A stretch of DNA of 7,467 nucleotides. Source: Weeksellaceae bacterium (lineage in GTDB: Bacteria; Bacteroidota; Bacteroidia; Flavobacteriales; Weeksellaceae). The position numbers and the translations under genes were made by a program. Under the pieces are notes generated by a model. That model worked only from the letters and a program-made list of their open reading frames with translations, was not told the origin of the DNA and did not search any database. Location of the stretch: positions 1-7,467 of the forward strand of contig JAQVKJ010000057.1 in the NCBI GenBank assembly GCA_028694715.1. The letters are read 5' to 3'. Positions 1 through 5,882 of the stretch are shown piece after piece; the first letter of the stretch is position 1, and each line of letters starts with the position of its first letter.

Positions 1-1425
1 ATACATTTCGCTTCTATCGAAGGTGTAGATTTCAATAAATTCAAACCCATCATTCCTAAAAAAAGGCGGAGAACCTGCTACCGAGTGGACGATGACCAGA
101 TGAATATTGAGGTCACACGGGGTCGTTCAGAGATTTATGACATGCTCACCCATTTTACATTTTTGTACAATGAATCCGATAAAATCAGAGCCAAGGCCTA
201 CAACGGACAATCTCAGAAAATAAACAAATATTGGCAGAGCATTGAGGACATTGCGCTCAATAACATTGAACTGACATCCAAGCAAAGAAATGTGACCATC
301 ATGCGGATGGCATCAATTCTGGGCCGCACTTACAACGAGACCGAAGCAGCACACAAATACTTCAGCAGCAGTGAGGACAAGGATCGTTTTTTCAGGATTA
401 TCTACTGGATGGGTCGCGGTTCACAGGAAGATTTGAAAGGAATCAAAAAAAGAGAAATCACTTTTTCACCCATACTCAGAGAGAGAATCGGGCATCATAT
501 TATTGGTGAAAAATGGGCAAACAACATCAAAAAAGTGCTACACGATATGGGATTGCTCAATCGTCCATTGCACATCATTAGTGCCAATATGCATTCAGTG
601 ATGAATATGCTGTATGCCTTTGATGCATTCAAAAAAGATGCGAGCAGCGTCAATGAGTTTGATGTGTACAAAGAACTTTCTTCTGACAAAAACAAAAATA
701 TGAGGAACGAGATCTTTTCATATGCAACCAAAAACGGAATGTTTTTTCTGGAAGATACTTCGGGGACAAATATGGATGTACAACTGATTGATTTGGAAAA
801 AGTCAATCTGAAGAATACTGCCTTTTCCGCATTGAAAACCAGAAAAGAAGATGTTCTTATCGTGATGGATTATGCCTTTGGAGAGCAGGCATTTGAGGTC
901 ATGGACGAATTACTAAAACCATACGAGACCAAGAATTACAGCTCGTTGATGAATATAAATTCCATTTCCATCATGGGGAAAGCCGGAATTCTGGTTGGCA
1001 AAAAAGGTGACATCATGATTCCTAATGCACACATCATAGAAGGTCCTACTGACAATTATGTATTTGAAAATGAATTGAAAGCCGAAGATTTTAAGGGAAA
1101 CAGACTTGGAGTATTTGAAGGACCTATGATTACTGTGCTGGGTACTTCGCTTCAAAACAAAGATGTACTGGAGTATTTCAGGGATTCATCCTGGAAGGCC
1201 ATCGGGCTTGAGATGGAAGGTGGGCATTACCAAAAAGCAATACAGGTGGCTTCAAAAATCAGACATTATATCTCACCCGATGTCAAGGTGATGTATGCAT
1301 ATTACGCATCAGACAATCCGTTGGAGACAGGCAGCACATTGGCTTCCGGTGGGTTGGGATTGACCGGTGTAAAACCTACTTATCTGATTACAAAAATGAT
1401 TCTGAAAAAAATATTGGATGCTTAA
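1..1425 (+). CDS. Uncharacterised protein with AMP nucleosidase/phosphorylase-like C-terminal part (5' partial)
   Basis: The frame is open from base 1, so the gene starts upstream of the window. The GTG at 85 and ATG at 100 lie inside continuous coding sequence and are probably not the start. 474 residues are visible. The first ~200 (window numbering, residue 1 = base 1) look mostly helical and charged, and I do not recognise them. The C-terminal ~190 contain DYAFGEQAFEV (290-300), a Gly-rich MGKAGILVGKKGD (325-337), GLEMEGGHY (402-410, acidic pair E404/E406) and YYASDNPLE (434-442, D438). The E-M-E followed by S-D-x-P-L pattern recalls AMP nucleosidase (DMES...SDKPL) and MTA/SAH nucleosidase, where the Glu binds ribose and the Asp is catalytic. 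Function is therefore inferred as nucleoside or nucleotide N-glycosidic cleavage, unproven. I believe related proteins form a Bacteroidota-restricted family of unknown function (DUF6909 comes to mind, from memory). No signal peptide is visible, but the N-terminus is missing. No terminator was found after the TAA. Confidence 0.85.
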   Translation: MHFASIEGVDFNKFKPIIPKKRRRTCYRVDDDQMNIEVTRGRSEIYDMLTHFTFLYNESDKIRAKAYNGQSQKINKYWQSIEDIALNNIELTSKQRNVTIMRMASILGRTYNETEAAHKYFSSSEDKDRFFRIIYWMGRGSQEDLKGIKKREITFSPILRERIGHHIIGEKWANNIKKVLHDMGLLNRPLHIISANMHSVMNMLYAFDAFKKDASSVNEFDVYKELSSDKNKNMRNEIFSYATKNGMFFLEDTSGTNMDVQLIDLEKVNLKNTAFSALKTRKEDVLIVMDYAFGEQAFEVMDELLKPYETKNYSSLMNINSISIMGKAGILVGKKGDIMIPNAHIIEGPTDNYVFENELKAEDFKGNRLGVFEGPMITVLGTSLQNKDVLEYFRDSSWKAIGLEMEGGHYQKAIQVASKIRHYISPDVKVMYAYYASDNPLETGSTLASGGLGLTGVKPTYLITKMILKKILDA

Positions 1426-1462
1426 TCCATCGCTTTTGTCTTCTGACCTTGTTGATTCATTT

Positions 1463-1605
1463 TCACTGGACAACAGCGTTCATTTGAGTTGAATTGGTTT
1501 TAACAGATTTGCCTTTCAAATATGAATGATTTGAATGATGATGAGCGTCTTTGTTTGATGCACAAGAAGACACCAACATAGGGTCAATCAGAATCTGAAG
1601 AACAT
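1463..1605 (-). pseudogene. Possible frameshifted small lipoprotein gene
   Basis: On the minus strand an ATG at 1605-1603, preceded by seven A's (a typical Bacteroidota start context), opens M-F-F-R-F and then hits TGA. One frame over, the reading is uninterrupted from about 1609 to a TGA at 1465-1463. It reads ...QILIDPMLVSSCASNKD, then a His-rich stretch (AHHHSNHS) and a polar tail ending VVQ. LVSSC followed by A-S is a good match to the lipobox of Bacteroidota lipoproteins. Joining the two frames by one base gives a ~46-residue product with a plausible type II signal peptide, Cys as the mature first residue and a short His-rich tail, a common form of tiny lipoprotein in this phylum. As it stands the gene is broken, or the sequence has an indel error. 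The intact in-frame ATG (1579) leaves only four residues between Met and the lipobox Cys. The Asp-Pro within the hydrophobic stretch argues against a working signal, so chance resemblance remains quite possible. Confidence 0.25.
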
Positions 1606-1716
1606 TTTTTTACAATGATTTTGAATTCTTTTGTGCTACAGTTGTACCCAATCATAAAACTTCACTTTGCCCAATCATTTTATTAATATTTAATTGAATA
1701 TATCAGTGAAAATTTA

Positions 1717-1748
1717 TTGACAATTCATAGCTTTAGCTACTAAATTTA
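1717..1748 (+). promoter_or_regulatory. Candidate Bacteroidota-type promoter for the nuclease gene
   Basis: TTGACA at 1717-1722 could serve as the -33 element. TAAATTTA at 1741-1748 matches the -7 consensus TAnnTTTG except for the last base. The two are separated by 21 bases counted from TTG. The -7 box would end only three bases before the ATG at 1752, implying a nearly leaderless mRNA. An alternative -7 box, TAGCTTTA at 1728-1735, lacks a well-placed TTG. The assignment is weak. Confidence 0.3.
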
Positions 1749-1751
1749 GAC

Positions 1752-2540
1752 ATGAAAAAAATCAAGACATTATTGCTCTGCGGACTTTTCATCATCTCGA
1801 GTGAATTGTCTGCTTGGGGGACGACCGGACACCGTGTGGTAGCTGAAATCGCACAAAACCATCTGTCGGCAAAGGCAAGGCGACAGCTTCAAAAAATCAT
1901 TGGAAAACAATCGCTTGCTTATTGGGCCAATTGGTCGGATTTCATCAAGTCTGACCCGGAATGGAAAATGGCGGATTCATGGCATTACCTCAATATTCCC
2001 TCCGGAATGAACCGTGATAATTTTGATAGCTTACTGAATCATTCAACCGATGTGCATCTGTACAAAAGAACGCTGACTATCATCGATGAATTAAAAGACC
2101 GAAAAAATCTCTCTTTAGAAAAACAGCAACAGAATTTGTATTTTCTTATTCACCTGCTCGGCGATGCTCATCAGCCGTTGCACCTCGGTCGTGAAGAAGA
2201 TTTGGGTGGAAATAAAATTGAAGTAAAATGGTTTAGAAACACGACCAATATTCACTCACTTTGGGATAGTAAACTGATTGATTTTCAGAAATATAGCTAT
2301 ACAGAATACGCAAAAGTATTGGATATTCACGATAAAAAAATCAACAAAAATTTATCCGACGGGAATCTGGAAGACTGGTTGTTTGAATCATATCAAAAAG
2401 CAGAAGACATTTATGCTCATACAAAAAAGGACGACAATCTATGGTATGATTACAATTACCGATATGTATCCACGCTGGAGGAGCAACTGCTCAAAGGAGG
2501 TTTGCGATTGGCAAAGATTCTGAATGAAGTTTTCGGATGA
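1752..2540 (+). CDS. Secreted S1/P1-type zinc nuclease
   Basis: A 262-residue member of the S1/P1 nuclease family: tri-zinc enzymes that cut single-stranded DNA and RNA to 5'-nucleotides and often act as 3'-nucleotidases. Residues 1-21 form a Sec signal peptide (Lys-rich start, LLLCGLF core, cleavage after S-A). This leaves W22 as the first residue, as the family requires, since the free amino group of that Trp binds zinc. All the expected ligands are present with family spacing: W22, H27 (WGTTGHR), D63 (WSD), H78 (WHYLN), H134/D138/H144 (HLLGDAHQPLH) and H168/D172 (HSLWD). Length fits P1-like enzymes (~270 mature). It should act in the periplasm or outside the cell, probably in nucleic-acid and phosphate scavenging. 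It lacks a T9SS C-terminal domain, so periplasmic location is the default. The ATG at 1752 is set by the signal peptide; there is no Shine-Dalgarno sequence. It converges on the glycosylasparaginase gene with a 13-base gap. Family assignment is firm; substrate preference is not readable. Confidence 0.95.
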   Translation: MKKIKTLLLCGLFIISSELSAWGTTGHRVVAEIAQNHLSAKARRQLQKIIGKQSLAYWANWSDFIKSDPEWKMADSWHYLNIPSGMNRDNFDSLLNHSTDVHLYKRTLTIIDELKDRKNLSLEKQQQNLYFLIHLLGDAHQPLHLGREEDLGGNKIEVKWFRNTTNIHSLWDSKLIDFQKYSYTEYAKVLDIHDKKINKNLSDGNLEDWLFESYQKAEDIYAHTKKDDNLWYDYNYRYVSTLEEQLLKGGLRLAKILNEVFG

Positions 2541-2553
2541 TGGGCTGAACTTA

Positions 2554-3543
2554 TTAATCAAACCAATGGGCTGGTTTTATGTTTTTCAATTTACCCTGTT
2601 GAAAAATTGTATAGCTGAATCCGGGGTGAATTGAAAATGCACCCACTTCACCTTTTTTGTTGACGGCGATATAAGCCACCTGAAAATCTCTGCGCTCGGG
2701 TTGTTTTTTCATAATTCTGCCGATGGCTTCCTTACAGGCTTGCTCGGGGGTTTTTCCCTGACGCATCAGTTCTACCACCAGATAAGCGCCCACGGTTTTC
2801 AATACTTCTTCACCCACTCCGGTGGCGGTGGCTGCCCCTATTTCGTTGTCCACATACAAACCCGAACCTATAATGGGCGAATCGCCTACCCGACCGTGCA
2901 TCTTGTAGGCAAGCCCGCTGGTGGTGCATCCGCCCGACAAATTTCCGCGAATATCCATGGCCAGCATCCCTATGGTATCATGATTTTCAATATTAATGAT
3001 TGGTTTGTACTCCGATTTCTTCAACCAATCCTTCCAAGCATTTTTTGTCTCTTCGGTCAACAGGTTTTGTCTTTTGAATCCCTGAGCTTCTGCGAACTGT
3101 TTTGCTCCTTCACCTGCCAGCAGGACATGGGGTGTTTTTTCCATCACTTTTCTTGCTACTGAAATTGCATTTACAATTTCCTCCAGAAAAACCACTGCAC
3201 CATAATTTCCTTTGTCGTCCATGATACAGGCGTCCAGTGATACATGACCGTCCCGATCGGGCAATCCACCATATCCAACCGAGGAATTGGATGGGTCTTC
3301 TTCTTCGACATTGCATCCTTGTTCCACTGCATCAATGGCAGGTGCTCCGGCGAGAATCACATCCCGTGCTTTTGCTACTGCGTTGGGCACATTCCAAGTA
3401 GCGATGACCAGCGGGTAATTGACATTATTGGATTGTCTTTTGTTAGATTTCGAATCTCTGGTCACATTGGCCAAAACCGATGTTCCAATGGCCAAACCGA
3501 GGCTTGAGAGTGCTGACTTGCTGATGAATTTTCTACGGTTCAT
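2554..3543 (-). CDS. N4-(beta-N-acetylglucosaminyl)-L-asparaginase (glycosylasparaginase), Tat-exported
   Basis: A 329-residue Ntn-hydrolase that cleaves the GlcNAc-Asn bond of N-glycopeptides, releasing aspartate and the amino-sugar; relatives also hydrolyse isoaspartyl peptides or asparagine. The sequence closely tracks the Elizabethkingia (Flavobacterium) meningosepticum enzyme: ATWN (48-51), SVGYGGLPDRDGHVSLDAC (88-106), then HDTIGM, GGCTTSG and GRVGDSPIIGSG. The precursor should cut itself between D189 and T190, making T190 the nucleophile of the beta chain. R218 and D221 (substrate carboxylate/amino clamp), T208, and T241-G242 (oxyanion region) sit at the spacing known for the family, so the enzyme looks active. 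The N-terminus has a twin-arginine signal (NRRKFISK, then a moderately hydrophobic stretch ending SVLA, cleavage near residue 25), implying folded export to the periplasm. It lies downstream of the T9SS gene but beyond a strong terminator, so it needs its own promoter in 3544-3628, where I find no clear -33/-7 pair. Start is ATG at 3543 with no Shine-Dalgarno sequence. Confidence 0.95.
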   Translation of the reverse strand: MNRRKFISKSALSSLGLAIGTSVLANVTRDSKSNKRQSNNVNYPLVIATWNVPNAVAKARDVILAGAPAIDAVEQGCNVEEEDPSNSSVGYGGLPDRDGHVSLDACIMDDKGNYGAVVFLEEIVNAISVARKVMEKTPHVLLAGEGAKQFAEAQGFKRQNLLTEETKNAWKDWLKKSEYKPIINIENHDTIGMLAMDIRGNLSGGCTTSGLAYKMHGRVGDSPIIGSGLYVDNEIGAATATGVGEEVLKTVGAYLVVELMRQGKTPEQACKEAIGRIMKKQPERRDFQVAYIAVNKKGEVGAFSIHPGFSYTIFQQGKLKNIKPAHWFD

Positions 3544-3628
3544 TTTACGGGAGATTAATTTATTTACGCTAATTTCAACAATTTGAATGAATAATTGCAG
3601 TTTGATACTGACAAATATTTATAAAACA

Positions 3629-3659
3629 AAAAGCCGGTTTACTTTATAAACCGGCTTTT
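3629..3659 (-). terminator. Rho-independent terminator of the T9SS cargo gene
   Basis: A perfect 13-bp inverted repeat (AAAAGCCGGTTTA at 3629-3641 against 3647-3659) encloses a 5-base loop. Read on the minus strand, the hairpin is followed by a T-rich run (TTTGTTTTAT over 3630-3621). It starts 23 bases after the stop codon of the gene ending at 3682 and precedes the glycosylasparaginase gene, separating the two transcription units. On the plus strand the 3' side is less T-rich, so it works mainly for the minus strand. Confidence 0.9.
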
Positions 3660-3681
3660 AATGCAAATATTATGAAGTAAT

Positions 3682-4629
3682 TTATTTTTTCACAATTTTT
3701 GAAGTGTGAACATTTCCTTTGGAATCCAGTACGCTAACTACATAAACGCCTGCAGGAAGTTCAGAGACTCTTACAGAAGCATCTTTAGAAGAAGCAACTA
3801 TTTTACCTGTCATGTCAACAACAGTCATTTGTTTTACTTCTGCGTTATTTATGTTTACTTTCACAAAGTTAGTTGCAGGGTTTGGATAAACCGAAAATGA
3901 AACATTGTTAATGTCAGAAACACCCATGGTGGTTTCTTCACCTTCGATGTACATACCCAAATCCAGGTCAGTCCAGTCAAGCAGGAAGCTAAGTGGTGTC
4001 CAAACAGTAGCACCGGCTCCGAACAAATTGCTTGGGTCAATTAAGTGACCTTCTACACCGTTGGCAGACAATGATTGGTACCAGTTCCATCTTGTAGAAC
4101 CTTCGGTAATGTCAGCCAAAGTAGTCACAGGAACTACAGAAAGCCAAAATTTACCACTTGGCAATACAACATCATAACCGGCTTCAACCAGATCCAGAGT
4201 GAATGTATACGTAGCTTCATCAAAATAGAAACCTGTATCACCCACATACATCTCAAATTTAAAAAGGCTGTCGGTTGCCGGGTCTGAACCTAAAGGAATC
4301 CAGTCATCATCAGCAATCAGGTAAAAGTTTACGCCCAGCAAATTGTTCTGAAGGTCAAGTGAGTTATTAAACCCATAAGCTTCAAGCTTTGTAATTTTGG
4401 TAGCAGGGTATGTCAAATCAAAATCATCAGCACTTGCTGCATACTGTCCACTTGCATCCATTCCAGACACAATTCCTGAGGTGCCTGTATCCAACTGAGC
4501 AATGATAACTTCATTTGGAGAAAAGTTAGCTACAGGTGTCTGTGGAAATTCTGCAACGACAGTAATTTCTTGCTGTGCAAATGTCACAGAAAACAAAAGC
4601 CCTGTTAGCAAAATAGAAATTTTTTTCAT
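3682..4629 (-). CDS. Secreted protein of unknown function with T9SS type A C-terminal sorting domain
   Basis: 315 residues from the ATG at 4629. A GTG three codons upstream (4638) keeps the frame, but the ATG preceded by an A-run is the likelier start and leaves a compact Sec signal (MKKISILLTG...), cleaved after T-F-A before Q-Q. The last ~72 residues are a typical T9SS type A sorting domain: FSVYPNPATNFVKVNI, then VVDMTGKIV, LPAGVYVV and a terminal KIVKK. The protein is therefore expected to cross the outer membrane by the Por machinery and be anchored or released after loss of this domain. The middle (~20-230) has no known catalytic motif. It is acidic, rich in aromatic and beta-prone residues, with ADDFDL, LEAYGFN, GKFWLSVVP and RWNWYQS segments, a pattern seen in extracellular beta-sandwich modules. 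Cysteines are absent. It is probably monocistronic, with a -7 box 45 bases upstream and a strong terminator downstream. Adhesin, surface-layer or binding roles are all possible; I do not recognise the family. Confidence 0.9.
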   Translation of the reverse strand: MKKISILLTGLLFSVTFAQQEITVVAEFPQTPVANFSPNEVIIAQLDTGTSGIVSGMDASGQYAASADDFDLTYPATKITKLEAYGFNNSLDLQNNLLGVNFYLIADDDWIPLGSDPATDSLFKFEMYVGDTGFYFDEATYTFTLDLVEAGYDVVLPSGKFWLSVVPVTTLADITEGSTRWNWYQSLSANGVEGHLIDPSNLFGAGATVWTPLSFLLDWTDLDLGMYIEGEETTMGVSDINNVSFSVYPNPATNFVKVNINNAEVKQMTVVDMTGKIVASSKDASVRVSELPAGVYVVSVLDSKGNVHTSKIVKK

Positions 4630-4674
4630 TTTTTTCACTTTTTAATTAAATATTAAACATAAATCCTAATTCGG

Positions 4675-4712
4675 CAAAGTTAGTTCTTACCCACATATTT
4701 CAGATGACAAAA
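4675..4712 (-). promoter_or_regulatory. Bacteroidota sigma-type promoter of the T9SS cargo gene
   Basis: On the minus strand TAACTTTG (4682-4675) matches the -7 consensus TAnnTTTG exactly and lies about 45 bases before the ATG at 4629. A TTTTG at 4712-4708 is the best -33 candidate, but the spacing of 25 bases to the -7 box is longer than usual. The -33 candidate lies within a small palindrome, ATGAC-aaaa-GTCAT (4704-4717), which could be an operator or chance. Confidence 0.5.
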
Positions 4713-4766
4713 GTCATACTTTAGAAGATTTAACAGATTTTAAAGCAAAAAGTAACATATTTGGTT

Positions 4767-5876
4767 TCATTTGACATCGAACGAATCCCTGAGTACATTT
4801 CCAAAAACATTGAATGCAAGGACCAGTAGCATGATGGCAATACCTGGTAACAGGGCGAGATGTGCATCTCCAAGTATGATGTGGGAATAATTCTCTTTGA
4901 TGAGATTTCCCCATGAGGGAGTAGGTGGTTGCGCGCCGATTCCCAGAAAACTCAATCCGCTTTCAACAAGTATGGCTGCAGCAAAATTGGCAGCAGAAAT
5001 CACGATGACTGGCGCCAGAATATTGGGTAATATTTCTTTGAAAATAATCCTTGCGTCACCAAATCCCATTGCCTTTGCGGCTTCCACGAATTCTTTTTCT
5101 CTGTAGCTGATGAATTGTCCTCGTACGACTCTGGCGACTTCAACCCACATCGTTAGGCCGACCGCCACGAAGATTTGCCAGAATCCTTTGCCCAAAGCCA
5201 GAGTAATGGCAATGACCAACAGCAAAGTGGGTATGGACCAGACCACATTGATCAGCCACATAATAAAATCGTCTGCGCGGCCTCGGTAATAACCGCCGAT
5301 TGCACCTATCGGAATGCCCACCAGAAGTGAAATAAATACTGCAATAAAACCAATGAGAAATGAAATCCGGGTACCTATGATGAGTCGTGAATAAAAGTCA
5401 CGACCGTAATTATCGGTTCCAAACTTGAATTTCTTTTCATAGATGAATTTTTCTTCAAGTTGTTTCTTTGACACTGCTTTGTCTGTCCATTCCGTCATCG
5501 GCAAAGCAGTGATTTCTCCCTTCAGCCCGTCTCCGAGATAGGGTACATAACGGACGGAGTCGCCTGTAATTTCGAAAGATTCGATTGCGATTTGTTCGGT
5601 TTCCACTTCTTTGCCGAGGAAGAAATCTTTGACAGAATTTTTTGGGTTGTAATTTGCCAATGGGACTTCGAGCAAAAGTTGGGTATAACCCATCGGTTTG
5701 TGTGCCAGAACCAGATTCTGCTGATTGGCATCTTTCACATTGTCAGAGGAGAGTCCGTATGCAAATACGCTGATCAGCGCAGCCATAAGAATCAGCAGAA
5801 AGGAAGCAATGCCCAAAGGGTTTTTCGTTATTTTTCTGAGCGCATTTCTTTCAAAAGAACCCGGTGATTTTTCCAT
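4767..5876 (-). CDS. ABC transporter permease, DppC/OppC (peptide/nickel) family
   Basis: 369 residues: one of the two membrane subunits of a peptide-type ABC importer in the inner membrane. TM1 lies at ~22-41, followed by a long extracytoplasmic segment (~42-150) and the family signature FGTDNYGRDFYSRLIIGTRISF-like stretch (152-173). Five further helices lie at about 170-191, 207-226, 230-250, 285-308 and 338-360. The EAA loop that contacts the ATPase is intact (EAAKAMGF at 265-272, LPN at 283-285), as is the GLSFLGIGAQPPTPSWG stretch (307-323). DppC proteins are usually near 300 residues; the extra ~70 are in the segment after TM1. The ATG at 5876 begins six bases after the protease stop, so it is almost certainly co-transcribed and perhaps translationally coupled. 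No partner permease, ATPase or binding protein is in the window; they may be encoded elsewhere. The cargo is probably oligopeptides by family, but it cannot be read from sequence. No clear terminator follows. Confidence 0.93.
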   Translation of the reverse strand: MEKSPGSFERNALRKITKNPLGIASFLLILMAALISVFAYGLSSDNVKDANQQNLVLAHKPMGYTQLLLEVPLANYNPKNSVKDFFLGKEVETEQIAIESFEITGDSVRYVPYLGDGLKGEITALPMTEWTDKAVSKKQLEEKFIYEKKFKFGTDNYGRDFYSRLIIGTRISFLIGFIAVFISLLVGIPIGAIGGYYRGRADDFIMWLINVVWSIPTLLLVIAITLALGKGFWQIFVAVGLTMWVEVARVVRGQFISYREKEFVEAAKAMGFGDARIIFKEILPNILAPVIVISAANFAAAILVESGLSFLGIGAQPPTPSWGNLIKENYSHIILGDAHLALLPGIAIMLLVLAFNVFGNVLRDSFDVK

Positions 5877-5882
5877 TGCATT

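Larger units (their letters stand above)
1426..1751. other. Intergenic region between the nucleosidase-like gene and the S1/P1 nuclease gene
   Basis: This 326-base stretch has no intact gene of convincing length. The left half holds a minus-strand frame resembling a small broken lipoprotein gene (listed separately). The right half (about 1610-1751) is very AT-rich and probably carries the promoter of the downstream nuclease. A 19-codon plus-strand frame at 1522-1581 (MNDLNDDERL...) has no supporting features. No intrinsic terminator with a clear GC-rich stem and T-tract was found for the upstream gene. Confidence 0.6.

Noticed and set aside
1522..1581. A 19-codon plus-strand frame starting at an ATG in the intergenic region.
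   Set aside because: It is very short, has no signal, hydrophobic segment or recognisable motif, and has no supporting ribosome binding site.
2557..2580. Imperfect inverted repeat (AAACCA/TGGTTT with a 6-base loop) followed by T-rich sequence, just after the nuclease stop, as a terminator.
   Set aside because: The stem is only 6 bp with two G-C pairs and lies inside the coding end of the convergent glycosylasparaginase gene. It is too weak to call as a terminator.
2701..3162. A 153-codon open frame on the plus strand opposite the glycosylasparaginase gene.
   Set aside because: It lies wholly antisense to a firmly identified gene, and its translation has no coherent domain. It is a shadow of the real coding frame.
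4630..4638. GTG at 4638 as start of the T9SS cargo gene.
   Set aside because: It adds only three residues (M-K-K) before an ATG that itself gives a standard signal peptide. ATG is strongly preferred in this phylum.
4714..4914. A 66-codon minus-strand frame overlapping the end of the permease gene and running past its stop.
   Set aside because: It is out of frame with the conserved permease C-terminus, which ends normally. The alternate translation shows no family features.
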